A program made the position numbers and the translations under genes. Below, piece after piece: positions 1 through 15,379 of a stretch of DNA of 64,000 nt (position 1 is its first letter; every line of letters begins with the position of its first letter). The notes under the pieces were generated by a model. The model had not been told where the DNA came from and ran no database searches. It worked only from the letters and a program-made list of their open reading frames with translations. The DNA comes from Paraspadella gotoi (Eukaryota > Chaetognatha). Location: assembly GCA_051294375.1 (NCBI GenBank), contig CM119269.1:8367225-8431224 (forward strand), read 5' to 3'.

Positions 1-756
1 NNNNNNNNNNNNNNNNNNNNGAAATTATGGTTTTTTTTTACTCTTTTCATCGCTTTTCACGGCTTAACTATGATCGAGAATCTCAAAATCGAAAATCTAT
101 TCATTCACTCGAGTCAAATCGACCGCAGACGATCGAATATTTTATGTCTCTCGCGTAAAGAGATAAGTTTTGTCTTAACTTAACTTACCCTGACAGCTTC
201 AATCCTTTCTCGCCCCGCATCCTACCCTCTATGTTTCACTCTTACAATCTCACCATCTCTCACCAATCGACCTCAAATCTCACCTCAGTTCACCTCGCTC
301 ACCCTTGATCTTTATTTCTCACCTCCATCACACCTTTTAGTCCACCATCTCAACCCCACGTTACAGCCGACCCTTTTATGAGTACAGATCATCAAGATGT
401 ACTAAAGATGAGCATATGTATTATTTGACAACGGAAAACAAATTAATAAAGTTATTAAAATTATTTAAATTTTAAGTAAAAGAAACATTAATAAAGCAAT
501 ATTAAATTTAAAATAAAAGGACCTCAGTAGAATTTGTGGAAAATAACTTGTCCAAAATAAACTATAGATTTATACCTATAAATAAATATGTATTCAAATA
601 TAACATTGTTGATTTTTAAAAATAAAATTCTCTTTAATACTATCTATCTTCCCGCTTTCCTGCGCATGACAGCCTGTATGACATCCCGCGTTTTTTCACT
701 GTGAATTTCACAAGAATCGATTAATTATGATCGCTTATCGATTCCAACGATAGAAT
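1..756. other. AT-rich stretch, no gene seen
   Basis: The first 20 bases are N. The rest is AT-rich with no open frame that looks coding and no repeat I recognise. From 190 to 370 there is a pyrimidine-rich patch with repeated short 'ctcacc' words. Confidence 0.6.
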
Positions 757-1044
757 ATGAAGGAAAGAACGAAGGAACGAACGAAGGAACGAAGGAAAGA
801 ACGAAGGAACGAAGGAACGAAGGAACGANNNNNNNNNNNNNNNNNNNNNNNNNNNNNNNNNNNNNNNNNNNNNNNNNNNNNNNNNNNNNNNNNNNNNNNN
901 NNNNNNNNNNNNNNNNNNNNNNNNNNNNNNNNNNNNNNNNNNNNNNNNNNNNNNNNNNNNNNNNNNNNNNNNNNNNNNNNNNNNNNNNNNNNNNNNNNNN
1001 NNNNNNNACGAACGAACGAACGAACGAACGAACGAACGAACGAA
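757..1044. repeat. (GAAC)/(GAAG) tetranucleotide microsatellite with gap
   Basis: Units of gaac and gaag run from 757 to 828, are interrupted by 179 N (829-1007), and resume as pure gaac units to 1044. The gap is probably unresolved microsatellite. The open frames here on both strands only translate the tetranucleotide. Confidence 0.9.
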
Positions 1045-1293
1045 CTTAACTTAAGATCCTCATGAAACCGCGATTTTCCCAAACCACGTCGTTGCCTCTC
1101 TTTCAGTTCAGCCTTCGAAATGAAAACACAAATAAATTGTCTTTCGGAAAAATCTTAGCGCAAGTTTTTTTTTCGCTGATGCAGCAAAGCGACCGCCAAA
1201 GCAGAGCAGAGCCGCGGGGCCGCAGCTCGTGAGCAGGGATACATGGGGAGGCGGGGAGGGAGACTGGATGGGGAGCGAGAGGGAGCAGAGAGA

Positions 1294-1458
1294 CAGACGA
1301 GAGAGAGAGAGAGAGAGAGAGAGAAGAGAGAAGAGAGAGAGAGAGGGAGATGCGCAGGACGTCCCGCGAGGTGAAGAGACACATTGGATGCGATGGAACG
1401 AAAAATGGAGGAAAAAAACGAGGAGAGAAAAAGGAAAGGTATGGAGAGAAAGAAAGAT

Positions 1459-1499
<41 letters not shown>

Positions 1500-1500
1500 C
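1294..1500. repeat. (GA)n purine-rich microsatellite cluster
   Basis: Two GA dinucleotide runs (about 1294-1345 and 1459-1499) are joined by purine-rich sequence. Long open frames reading RERERE or SLSLSL across it are an effect of the dinucleotide repeat, not genes. Confidence 0.85.
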
Positions 1501-1700
1501 CGGAACGAGGAGAGAAACATCGCAAGAGAAGAGAATTATGAGCCGCACAGTATCGACTTGGGCATTTACAGTATGAGGTTCAATACTGGTTCTTGTATGT
1601 ACGATGGTGTTGGAAAAAGCCTTTTCGGATTTGTGCCAAACCGTCGAGACATAAGCCCTTTTAGAATAGCACAACATTTAAAAGTTAAAATCCGTGTTTA

Positions 1701-2719
1701 ATTCTGTGAATAAAAAACTAATTTGAATATAATGTACAGAGAGATTTTAAAGGCGAAGCAATTAGAAAACAAAAAACAGCAGATGGCGCAAAATCTAGAT
1801 ATTTTAAGATTTTGCAACAAAAACAAAAACGGGGATTTTATATCCGAGGGAAAACAAAATAGCAACGATCTGGAATTCGATGTTTATATTTATTTTTATA
1901 ATTCTTTCTAAAGAAAGTCGAGAAATAAGAAATAATTTGATAGAAATAATGTAACAATGTTATATTTTCTAGACTTCTTTGATAGTAAATTTTACAGCCT
2001 TTTCTATGTTCTCTTCTTTACGAGGAAGTGAAAATGCTTTGACATCATCTTGCATATATGAGGATATATATGATATTATATGAATTCGATAATTCGTATT
2101 TTGGAATCGTAATCATATCACCCAAATACAAATCAAAGTTGCCTCTAATTGCGTCGCAAGAGAATCAACCTCACCTAAAACGGAACCGGAAATGATAGTA
2201 ATGATAGTAATACTATAGGTTATTAATATTTTTAACTTGCACAGACACAGACAAAAACCTTTGGGTCTCGAATAAAACCAAGACAACTGCGACTAATGTT
2301 TCAATATTTCGAATATAATCTCTCATTTAATTCCTTCATATGGTTTTTCAAAGCGAAGGATTAAAAATAAATTTAAAAAAAACAATTTTTTTATGTTTTT
2401 TTTTTTTTTTCAAAAATCGACTTATTCTCTGTTGGCATCTGCGCAGAATCTGAAGCCAATTTGTGAAACGAAACGAAAGGGATTTTTTTTGTCTCCTCTA
2501 AACTAGAGTCGAGAGTCTAGAGTCGAGAGTCTACTAGAGTCTAGTTTGTTTAACGTAATTATTCCTTTCGATTGAGGTTTAAAATAATCAATAGATTCCA
2601 AAGACGGTCAAACGCTAAAGTAGTCAATCATGCCATCATTTATTAATTCAATCATTCGGTCATTCAATCCACTATGTAGTACAAGAAATCCTTAAATCAT
2701 CTAATTAATTAATAAAAAT
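1701..2719. other. AT-rich stretch, no gene seen
   Basis: No coding exon is supported. A short direct repeat of a 'gagtctag'-type word lies near 2506-2543. Otherwise the sequence is ordinary AT-rich DNA. Confidence 0.5.
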
Positions 2720-2721
2720 CG

Positions 2722-2722
2722 A

Positions 2723-2777
<55 letters not shown>

Positions 2778-2778
2778 G

Positions 2779-2865
<87 letters not shown>

Positions 2866-2876
2866 AGAAATAAAAA
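2722..2876. repeat. (TAAA)n tetranucleotide microsatellite
   Basis: About 35 nearly uninterrupted taaa units with two or three single-base variants, followed by A-rich sequence to about 2960. Confidence 0.95.
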
Positions 2877-2993
2877 AATAAATTAGAAATAAGAAATCAA
2901 TTTAAAAAAAAAATTTTTAAAAAAATAAATAAAAAAAAAAGAGAAAAAAAAATATATAAATTATTTAATAAATTAATTAATAAGAGACAGGGC

Positions 2994-3160
2994 TAATAGG
3001 TACTCTGGGAGTGAATAAACGAGACTGTGAGAGAGTCTGATTGAAAGCTTGCAGGGACTGCATTGTCATTATCTTGTAAGAGTGATGGAGGCCTTAACCA
3101 CCAAAGCCTGTCCAAAGTCAGGGGCAAGATAGCTTATTGTATTAAATGAAATGATAATTA
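2994..3160 (+). repeat. Dispersed repeat family A, copy 1
   Basis: This block matches 55017-55265 at its left end (words such as 'gattgaaagcttgcaggg') and 25405-25484 at its right end ('cctgtccaaagtcaggggca'). The three copies share order and orientation but differ by indels, which fits a short interspersed element. It lies between the (TAAA)n tract and a strong hairpin. I see no tRNA-type A/B boxes in it. Confidence 0.65.
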
Positions 3161-3162
3161 TC

Positions 3163-3193
3163 GAGCCTTGACCGGCGAAGCCGGGTCAGGCTC
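3163..3193. other. 14-bp stem, 3-nt loop hairpin
   Basis: Left arm gagccttgaccggc (3163-3176), loop gaa, right arm gccgggtcaggctc (3180-3193). The arms pair except for one position. It sits directly 3' of a dispersed repeat copy and before a (GTC)n run at about 3224-3250. Its role is unknown. Confidence 0.7.
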
Positions 3194-3249
3194 TATAATG
3201 TTTTAGGGTTGCTTCTTTGTGACGTAGTCGTCGTCGTCGTCGTCGTCGG

Positions 3250-4718
3250 TCGTCCGTCACGCTGTTTTAATATATAAAAAACTACTACGCTTTTATAGGT
3301 TTGGCTGTGACTTTACCGTTTTTTTTAAAATAAAAATTATTATGAATTATGATAAAGTTACAAAGGGCGATCATAGTAAGTTAAAAATTAGATTGGCTTT
3401 TCGTCTTGAAATAGCTGTGATATTTTCATATTACATTTGGATTTAAGTATTTTTTGTTTGAATTTCCACTTCATTAATGATTTACTGCAATATGCAAATG
3501 AGATTAAAGTACTCCTTATAATATCCAAATTAGTATATAGAAATGCCTTAATCTAATTTACATATTGCCGTTATATATTGAAGATGAAATTCCAAAAATT
3601 TGTTTTTAAATTTTAATAAAAATGGGAACTCAAAGATTTTTTAAATGAGAAGCTATATCTTAATTTGAATACAATATAAATTAAATCTTTTACAAGCTGC
3701 GATTGGAAAAAATTTGAAAAATTTCCAATTGTAAACATGTAACATATTTTTTGCCTTTCCTTTTATTCTTTAAATTATATATAGATTTTCTTTCCTATAT
3801 TTGTCATTGCTGCTTTTTCTGAACCCTTAAAAACCGAGTTCAGGTTCTGCAGTGACTGTTCAGATGGCTTCCAGCTTTCTCTCTTCTGCTCTTTTGTCTC
3901 TCTTTTTCTCTTTCTGTTCTCTTTCTCTCTCTTCTGTCTTCTGTCTCCTCTCACTCTGTACGACGTTCGTTTTTTTAAAAAATTCTGATTATTTTTTTCC
4001 TTCTTCAAACTTTTATTATCGCCATTTATTCCGCGCCTTTTTTTTTCAATACAAAATCCCCAATTATATCTGAGATAATTGGAAAGAATTCGGCTTTTTC
4101 TCTTCTTCTTTTTCTTTCTCTCTCTCCTCTCTCTCTCTTATTATTATTTTTTTAAAAAAATGAAGAATAACTTTAATGATATGCATTATCACATATAAAT
4201 CAGCTAATGTGACCTATTATATATGCAGCACTTTCGCCGATAATATAATTGCATGCATCAATTATAAAAAAAAAATTGTTTTTTTTTATTATTGCAACTT
4301 TGGACCGGTTGGCCACTCACTTGGCAATTATATCTAAAATAGGAGTTGATAAGAGAGAATATAGTCAAATTAAACATTACCTTTTTTGTTATTCTGATAA
4401 TTGTACTATTTTAAATTTTATAAATATTTTTAGCTGTATATTACTCATTTTAACTTTTTTTAATAATAATTATTGAGTTGTGGATAATTATTTATATTAA
4501 TTAAATATGAAAATATTTAAATTTGACCTTCGGTCTGGTTTTCTTCCTCAAAAAAAGAACAATCTTTTTCCTCTCTATCTCTCTCTCTCTCTCTCATCTT
4601 CTCTCTCTCTCTTCTCTCTCTCTTTCTCTCTCTTTTTTTTTCCTTCTAAAAACTTTTATTTATCGCCATTTATTCCAAGATTTTCGTGGATTTTTTCCTT
4701 CTAAAACTTTTATTATCG
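3250..4718. other. AT-rich stretch with partial copies of inverted-repeat modules
   Basis: No gene is supported. Segments at 3980-4060 and 4645-4735 repeat a module ('cttttattatcgccattta' followed by 'ttccgcgc') that recurs at 5085-5200 and, inverted, at 8040-8160. CT-rich patches lie at 3890-3955, 4105-4140 and 4575-4640. Confidence 0.6.
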
Positions 4719-6421
<1,703 letters not shown>

Positions 6422-6424
<3 letters not shown>

Positions 6425-6794
6425 CCGACGGCAAACAGACGAGAGAGAGATGAGAGGAGATGTCGGACGGATGGACGAGAGGGCGAGAGGGGGAGAGAGA
6501 AAGGAGAGGAGGATGACGGGGGAGAGGAGAAGGAGGAGAGAAGAAGAGGAGGAGAGAAGAGAGAAGAGGGATCGGAGGCAGGAAGAGAGGGAAGAGGAGA
6601 GGAGGGATGAGAGAGAGAGGAGAGAGCTGAGAGAGAGAGAAGGAGAGAGAGACAGAGGGAGAGAGGCGAGAGAGTTGAGGAGAGAGAGAGAGAGGAGAGA
6701 AGAGAGAGGAGAGAAGAGAGGATGAGGAGGAGAGAGTGAAGTGAGAGAGAGAGAGAGAAAGAGAGAGAAGAGAAATAGAGATAGAGTGAGAGAG

Positions 6795-6823
<29 letters not shown>
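6422..6823. repeat. Purine-rich spacer of the inverted repeat
   Basis: The 0.4 kb between the two arms is almost wholly purine on the plus strand, made of ga, gga and gaga words. The 91-residue arginine/glutamate frame through it is low complexity and is not taken as a gene. Confidence 0.8.
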
Positions 6824-6828
<5 letters not shown>

Positions 6829-7299
6829 GAAACTCGCGTTTTTTTAATTTCGTGGGCGAAAGTTCTTTTTTTATCGGTTTTTTTCTTTCTTCATTGCGTT
6901 AGTTTGATGCGTGTGTATTGTGCAAGTGTGTTGTGTCAGTATGAGTTTGCTTTGTGTTTTTAGAATTGTGTGACGTGTGTATTGGGGAAAGAGTGTATGT
7001 GGGAGAGTGTTATCATTTCAGTTTGTTAAACGATTTCTCTCTTATGTTATTTGTTTTACAATATTTTTGGCTATTGTAATGCAGAAATGATATCACAAAA
7101 TTGTATTCTTACATATTGTCAAAAGAAAAAAGTCAGAGAGAGAAGAGAGAGAGAGAGGAGAGAGAGAAGAGAGAGAAGAGAGAGAGAGAGAGGGGAGAGA
7201 GAGAGAGAGAGAGAGAAAATCAGAGGAAAAAGCTTCCAATTCCGCTGCGAAGCCGAAAAGTGTCTTTCACCTTTCACAATGAAGACGTATTTAGAGAGC

Positions 7300-7353
<54 letters not shown>

Positions 7354-7373
7354 GAGAGAGAGAGAGGAGAGAG

Positions 7374-7414
<41 letters not shown>

Positions 7415-8523
7415 TTTCGTTGGAGGATGATTGCTTCGAAGAATCTTAGCGAATTTTCGATTTTCTTGTTCAGGTTTTCTGATAGACTGACAGACGGAGG
7501 AGAGTAGAAGAGATTTACTCTCGGATTCGTAGACGGATTTACGGATAGATGGATGGAAGGATACAGTTATGTTGATATGAAATTGGTACAACCCAATATA
7601 AAAAAAAATCTTAAAAGCATAAAGCAACGAGCCGCCTTTCGATAAGTAAGCCAAATATTGATGCGGATGATGAACGCAAATATTGATTGCGATTGATACC
7701 AAAATATTGACCGCGATATAACCAATAATTGATGCGATGATAACAAAATGACTGATGTGATGATATCAATGATTGATGCGATGATAGTCATTCCATTGAT
7801 ATGAATGATAATCATTCATTTGAATACGAATGATAGTCATTCATTGAATGCGATGATAGTGATTATCTGACGCGCTGAATCATTTCATGCGGTAAATAAA
7901 ACAAAACAAATGCGGTGTAATGAGTGAAAGATGAGAGAGAAGAGAAGAGGCAGAGATGAGAGAGAGAGAGAGAGAGTGCGACAGTTTTCCTGCCAACTGA
8001 AAACGGCATTATTAGGTCTCTCTCCGTTTATATAAAGAATAAATCAGAAATTTTTTAGAAAAAAATCCACGAAAATCTCGGATGTAAATTTGTTTGATTT
8101 TGTATTGAGAAAAAAGCGCGGATAAATGGGCGATAATAAAGTTTTTAGAAGGAAAAAAAGAGAGAGAGAAGAGAGAGAGAGAGGCACGGCAGGGAGAGAA
8201 GAGGATGAGAGAGAGGAGAGAGAGAGAGAGAGAAAAGAAGGGAGAGGAGTATGAGAAGAGAGAGAGAGAGAGAGTTTTTTCCCCACCCAACGAGGACGCA
8301 TTATTAGGTCACTCTCGTTTATATCGGTTTCCGTTGCCTCGCAACGGCGGTCGTGAAATTGGGTCTATGTTGATTTTTTTTTATACACGTAACCGCGTTA
8401 TTAGGTCATGTTCCTATCGACATTGTTAACTTGTTGCTTCCGCAAACGACCACGGAAATCTAAGGTTTAAGTTAAGTTATTTGTATTTTTGGGATTTTGT
8501 GATTTGAAGATAAAATAATAAAT
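6824..8523 (-). repeat. Right arm of the large inverted repeat
   Basis: Reverse-complement partner of 4719-6421. GA tracts at 7130-7225, 7296-7410 and 8150-8275 mirror the TC tracts of the left arm. A transposon with long inverted ends and an assembly hairpin artefact are both possible. Confidence 0.85.
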
Positions 8524-9059
8524 GCGTATTATATATATTCGCCACGGTATGGACGCCTCCGCCACGGGACACAAGGCGTGGCAAAACTCTTGTAAAAATT
8601 AAGAGACTCGTCTTTCCAAATAGAAACGAAGGCCTCTTAGATTTGAGCTTTGAGAGTTTTGACTGCAAAGACCCGACGCTGGAAGCAAAGGAAAATTAGT
8701 ACTTTAATATTTAATATGCTTTAGTATTTCTTTGACTTTATCTAAGTATGGTCATTGGACGGAGAGCCGACAATTGTTAAGATATGGAAACCATGATATT
8801 TTTAGTTAGAAATGGCTAATTCTTTGTTTAATTACTAGGTTTGAAACTTAGTCAACATGTTACCGTTGGTTCTACCATCTGGCTCTATTGTCTTATAAAG
8901 GTCTTAACTTAGGCAAAGCTAGAGTTTCGATAGCGCGCTAACATATATTTAATAATTCTCCGCCGACCCATTAACATTTCAAACAATTTGGCAATTCAGT
9001 AAACTAACATTAAACTAATGATATAATAATAAAAAACTAAATACGCGCTCTATACGAGA
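8524..9059. other. Intergenic or possible BEL long terminal repeat
   Basis: No gene is seen. The stretch directly precedes the decayed BEL/Pao element and could include its 5' long terminal repeat. I cannot find a matching copy at the other end (17.3-17.8 kb), so this stays a guess. Confidence 0.3.
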
Positions 9060-11854
9060 CACCTCAGTTAAAAAGGTGAACATTTTTGCCACACCGCCGT
9101 GCGAGAACAGCTGGTTACTGGGGTGGCACATAACTTTTTGGGTCGAGACTTGGCGGGGAAGCCCTATCTCTCGGCCTTACAATTACATTTTTTTGATCAC
9201 TGCCTTGCGCGAAAAGAGCGGCAAAGTGAATCCAAGTTAGATACGGGCTCGCCCTTCTGGACAGAGTTCGTGATAGACCTAGCCGGCGATTTAAAAGCCA
9301 AACCCGGCCGAAAAAAAAAAAAAAAAAAAAGCCAAACCCGCGGAATTAAGCCAAACCCGTGCGAATAAAGCCAACTGTTGGCGAAAAAGCCCGGCTGCTG
9401 CAAGATTAATTTAAAAAAAAAAAAACTCAATTCACTTGTGCCTTATAAAGAAGTTAACTTTTGTGCCTAATAAAATAAAAAATTTCGTTATTACAAATTG
9501 ATTAAAATAAACAAACTCTATTTGCCAATTTTGATTATATTAAATAAATCAATGAAAAACGTCCGTTTTGTAAGTTCTAAAAAAAATGAAATCCTATTAG
9601 GATATTTTTCGGATCCGATTCATGTACAGAGAGGGGAGTTGAGATATTATGTCGCCCAATTAGCGGAAAGGGGGTTGACACATTTTTTAGAAGATTTGCA
9701 AAATTCTGGCAAAATATTGACCCGACGCCGGGACGTTGTTGCTGAGGAAAAAAATACCAGCGTCAGCTCCTAAAACGGGGGCAAAGCAGTTGAAAGATTT
9801 TAATTAAGCGGGAGACGAAGCTGGACTCAGATCGCGTTACATGGTCCTTGATGGAGTTAAACATGCCTTTCAAGGAGTTCCAGAATACCGATTTTCATCC
9901 GCAATCACGAACGCCGACTCGTCCGGCACCGCTCATCCCCGCTGCATCAGTTCCTCGCGTGACCGTGTTCCGCCCATTTCCGTTTGCGTCAAACTAAAAG
10001 GTTTTTCTGCGATTAACATACGTTCCGACATTGGTGGAAGATATTGTACCTTATGGCCATCACCACATAGCTCAATCTCAACATTGTATTGCTCACCCAA
10101 ACCACCACCGGGCAATTGGTAAGGTTCTTCCCGTTTCCGCGTGTCCGACAGTCACCTTGTTCCGACAGTCCCGCGACGTCATCGCCAAAACGAGCCGGTC
10201 AGTGGCGTCTAACGCATCCAGAGCATCGCAGAAGCATCGACTGATAGAGAAAGCCAAACCGCGGAGGAAAGAGATCGACTGAATTTGGAACGCCTGCAGG
10301 TAGAGTTTGAAAGTAAACAAAAACAATTAAGCTGGAAATAGAAGAAAAACGAAAACAATAGAAATTACGAAAAAAACAGAGAGAAATAGAAATCAAGAGA
10401 GCTTGAAATTGATGAAGAGGGATGGATAGGGAACATGATTTTCGATGGTCTTCAACTTAACTCACGTTGAAAACCACCGTTGTTGAAACACCACATTGGA
10501 GCACGTGTGATTGCCGACGATTTCAGCCGATGGCACTGGTTCCATTCGTAGTCCGGCGCCGCCTTCCCGAGATGTTGCAGTTGTCGCCCGATTAGGACCC
10601 ATTATCCAACAGGTTACCTATCGCCTTTGGCCAATTGCGCAACAGCCGGTTGTAGTATGATGACCCACCTTTGATCTCCCGTCCCACGAGTACCTACGGC
10701 CGGTGCCACCTCGATGACATCTTCATTGCCGGCGCCACTTTCAGTGGCGTCATCGGCCCACATGGACGCTTTGTTCAGTGGGCCGTTATCACGACGACGC
10801 AGTCCCCAACAATGCCACTTACAGGTCGTCGCCATTCGTCGGCGCCCACTTCGGTGACAGCGCCTTTTGTTCACGTCGCCTGTAGTGACATCGCTATCAT
10901 CGGCCAGCGCCGCTTTCCGTTGATACAGCCTTCAAATGCGCCGCCTTAGTAGTGTTGCCCGACACCCATAGTGACACCGCAAGTTCCTTCCACTCCACCT
11001 GTTAATGATCCAATGACGCAATTGTGTTCGATTACCAAATGCAACATTCAGGGCAATATGTTGATAGAAGACAGAAAAGACCAAAACACAAATTCAATGG
11101 AGACAAAAAAAGTTTGACTTTGAAGCTCAATAAACCTTTTTGATTCACTCGCCAATATAGATGGTATCACTGACGGAAAGTGATGTTCGCTGAATTGAAA
11201 GAATATTTCGCAGGAGACGCTCTTCACATCATAGGTCAGTATGAAGCATCGGGAAATTTTTCAGAGTCACTAAAAAAGGCCAAAAAAAGAGATTTAAATT
11301 CGAATTTCGGAAAAAGATCTCACCACGGCTAGACAGATGTTAGAGGAGTGGTTAAAAGGAGGAAAAATCACAAACAAAGATCCAGCAACCATATAAAACC
11401 GCTTGTTCTCGAACTGGAAAAGACTTTACAGATGGGGGGCCTGGGGGCCCCAAAAAATTACGGGCCGCGCGGCAGGATTTTGGTACTCACGAGACTTACA
11501 ATGAGATTCTTATCAAAAGGTTTCCTCAAGTGGCAACGATTGGCGCTAAGAAGATGCGCAGACAGACAACCGCCAAGTGGATGATGAAAATAGACCGATT
11601 TGTCCAACTGATCATTGACCCTAGTTTGACGAATTTTCTTCGTTTCCTGAAAAGACAAATAAAGATTCAAGGAAAACCGAAGTCGTCATCTTTCGGAAAC
11701 AACGACGACTACGACGACAACCGATGACTAAGACTCTGAACTCAAACCTTAGAAATCTAAATTTTTCTCGCAACAGTTCATCTGCCAATGTATCTGCCAG
11801 TGTTGATACAACTACTTTCAAATCCAAACTCGAATCAAGCCACCCATGCCTCCC

Positions 11855-12052
11855 AGATCGCCATCATCACCAAAATGTGCCTTTTGTAACCAAGCGTCAC
11901 CAAATCTGCGTGAAATGTAAAAAGTACCTTAGACTTGAGCCTTTGAAGCCAAGATGACACTACTAAGAAGAGAAGTGTTTGGTTACTGTTGTCTTGCAAT
12001 TTGGACATGTTGCAGCCCGCTGTCAAAAGATGATCGGGTGCAAGGACTTGTG
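11855..12052 (+). pseudogene. BEL/Pao gag zinc-knuckle region (broken)
   Basis: A CAFCNQ start of a first knuckle (about 11876) and a later LQFGHVAARC segment (about 11996-12025) resemble paired nucleic-acid-binding knuckles of BEL/Pao gag. They are in different frames with stops between, so the region is a fossil. Confidence 0.6.
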
Positions 12053-13899
12053 GGAGATCGACACCACGTTTCGATCCACCCCCAAGCCAATCGACTCCTC
12101 TGACTCTCGGCGGCGTATGCCACGGCGGGGCTTTCCGCCAATTGTTCCGGTTGTTCGTTTCGAACGGGCAAATAAGGCACTTGACATATGCCATGTTGGA
12201 CAGTGGAGCGACACGCTCTGCAGGTTTCATCTAGGATAGTGAGTTTATTTGAAAGCAGAACCATATACCACTTTTCACAAATTTAAACAACTTATGATAC
12301 AGTTTCCAGGATGCTGGAGAGATTATGTTGACCTTACCATCGGCGGGCATTAGATGGATACAAATGAAAACCAATCTTAAAAAGATTCTTGTAGGTGACA
12401 TACTTACACTGAAAATGAACAAAACCCTGTAGAAACGAAGATATTTTTGATTATTATTATATGGAAGGGGTCAAATTTGAACGGAGCTCGACGCACGATG
12501 CCGTGGGATTTGATTCTTGATTGCTCGCTTATGCTACCACTGTGGGTTGGAGGCGAGTGAGAAATGGAACAATTAGGCCAACGACGGCCCTCAAAACGTC
12601 CTTGGATGGACCTGATCGCGGGGCATCTGACTCTTGTGAAAATGAAGGAGCTCATAATTTGTGCATCTGACTCTTCAGAATCTTGAAAAAACTTGAATAC
12701 CTAATTAAGCACTATGTTTAAGCATGATTTTATCTAACAGGAGATGAGGAGATACCCCTCAGAGGTAACCCACCCTCTGCCACAAGATCTTTAAATGCCG
12801 ATTTAAGCAACTTGAAGACTGGAATGTAGAAAAGAAATCCAGTGACGTGACATTATACATTGCTCCCTTCACCTGGAAGAAGGGACGAGAAAAGGACGGC
12901 AGAGCTACTTTTGAAACAGTTAAAGAAGATTCTATTAAAAATGCAAAAAAACCGGGCCAGAAAGACGGCCCAAAAGATGAGACAAGATCAAGTCTTGCGA
13001 GATGGAGTCTTCAAAACGATGGAGGAAACCACGAGATGGACCATTCAAGGAAAGTACTAGTAGACACTTTTGGAAAAAGGGTCACCTGAATTTCTATACA
13101 CCCCCTTCTGTCGTCACCTCGTCCGGACAAGCCCGGAAATTTTAGGATCTGTCAAGATGCCGCGTCGAAAGGTCAAAGGCTCCTCCATTGAATGATCAAT
13201 TAATTCCTGGACCCTGACAATTTAACTCCACTGCTCGGAATTCTTTTCAAATTTAGAAGAAAGAAGTTACCCTGGCCGCAGATATAAAAACTCTTCTTTC
13301 ATCAAATAGGGAACTTGATGCCTAAAACATTGGAGCCATTAGATACTCTTTTAACAAAGAACAGACAATGACGACTTTAGAAAAACATGAACCTTGGTTC
13401 ACATCTTTGGTGGAAGCAGGAAGCACCTGGTGTATCCACATTCGTTCTACAGTTATCATGGGAAAATCGATTGAGGTATTAAATTTTCACCAGAAATTAT
13501 CATTGCCCTTTTCTTAAAATATCCCTATGTTGCAGACTATCTTGATTCCTTAAGATGGAATAAAAGAAGCAAGAAAAATGAGAAAGGAACTACTGAGGCA
13601 TTTGAAGTTTGGGAGGCTTTGGAACTTCGGAAAATGGGCAGTCTTCCCATCCTTGAAGCTCTTGCAGACACTGACGAGGAAGCTCCGCCGCTAAATTGCA
13701 ATGCTGCGACAGTTGATGGTGAATTGATTGATGACCTTGAAACTCTTGCTGAAAATGCTTTGCCTGCAGACCCGTCCTGAAGGCGAATTTGCCGACCCAA
13801 AGTTTTGGGAAGCAGGTTATAATTTATTGTGCATGACGTTCTATATTCATTAGAATTACCGGGAAGGTTGAAAAGTAAGTTAAAAACCAGAAGAGAAAT

Positions 13900-14660
13900 T
13901 GTGGCGTTTAATCGCATCAGTCTTTGATCCCATGGGTGTTGCATCGCAGTATATTATAAAAGGAGAAATGTTAGCTCAAAAAGTATGTAACCAAAAAATG
14001 AATGGAATGCAAAAATTACCTGATGACCATTTACAAAGAATTTGATAAATGGAGAAAAAGGCATTTACCTCTTAAAGAAACTGAGAATTCCACGATGGAC
14101 CTCTCTTGATCGGTTAGCAGTGACGAAAACTACGCTAATAGTGTGTTGCGACGCCTCCCTTGAAGGATATGGAGCAGTAGGCCTACATTGAAGAAGGGAA
14201 ATGGAGTTAAGTGGGAGACAGAACAATTTCAATTTGTCTATGCACAGCTTCATGTTGTACCATCACAAATGCAGAGAATAAAAATTCCAGGTCAAAATTG
14301 AGCATGGCGACAGCAGCCCGTCTTGAGTTGAAACTCTGCTCGTCTGCTGCGCAGATGCGCTGACACCATCATCAGAGAATCTGGAGAGAAATATTCGGAC
14401 GAAGTTGTTGATGATGCTGACCCGACTCATCCAACTGTCTGCAATGGATACAGAGTTGGACCAAACGATTCCGCAACATCTGAAAATTTTAGATTAAAAG
14501 CAATTCGCTCACCTTACTCAAAATAACTGACTGGGGACACATTCCAGGAGAGATGGAATCCCGCGGATTATACCAGTAAGCAGGACTTGAAGCAGGAGAT
14601 GTGGAAGAAATGGAAAATTTTTCATGAAGGACCAGAATGGCAATGAGAACGCCCCGAGAA
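13900..14660 (+). pseudogene. BEL/Pao RT-RNase H junction (broken)
   Basis: Fragments in changing frames carry the SVFDPMG motif after reverse transcriptase, the CCDASLEGYG motif of the RNase H-like domain, and NPADYTSK followed by a GPEW-type ending that marks the boundary before integrase. Reading them together requires several frame changes, so no product is expected. Confidence 0.75.
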
Positions 14661-15379
14661 GTTTGGCCATATCCAAAGGACCCTGAAAAGATAAAAAGGC
14701 CAACAAAACTAAAGAACCAGGAAATTAAATGAAGTCCATTAAAGACAGTGCCTTCTCACCTGATAGCACTGGCGCTGACAATGCTACAATGAGAATACCC
14801 AGCTGTTACCCTGAGGATGACGGTGAAGAGGCTTGGCCATTGAGAATGAACACAAAAACTAGGTGAATGCGATTGAAAAAAGTTGACGTAGAGTAGCCTA
14901 TTTTCTAAAATTGTCAAGAAATCGCGTGAATATCTGAAAAAAAGAAAAATAAAGCAAATTTAAAAAAACATCATGTTAGATAACAAAAGTGTTCGTTACG
15001 CAAAAGTAATCCTAATACGCAGCTGTGCAAAAACAAAGGCACTTTAAAAGGAATTATTTTGAGCTCGTAAAGTTTAGGAGTCAGTTCACCAGATGCACAT
15101 AAGGAACTTAGAAGGCCGAAGTTCCAAGATCACGATGTTGAACCCGTTTGTTGACGCAGGATGGTTGCCTGAGAACAGGGAGGGCGCCTCAGCAATGCAA
15201 CAAAGCACCTACTTACGAAATTGAAAATTCCAGCTGATCCTCCCAAAAATATGCATTGAAGTCGTCAAACTCAAATTATTTGAAGATGAACATTCAAGCA
15301 CTGATGGCATGCCCGGGAACAGGGAGCCACATTCCATTCTTTAAACAGAAATATATTTTGCTTGGGAGGCCGGCAAGCA

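Noticed and set aside
1103-1701. Open frames rich in RE or SL
   Set aside because: They translate (GA)n/(TC)n and adjoining purine runs on both strands at once. The same holds for frames at 5749-6174, 7051-7449, 23095-23511, 23994-24482, 49687-50497 and 51800-52752.
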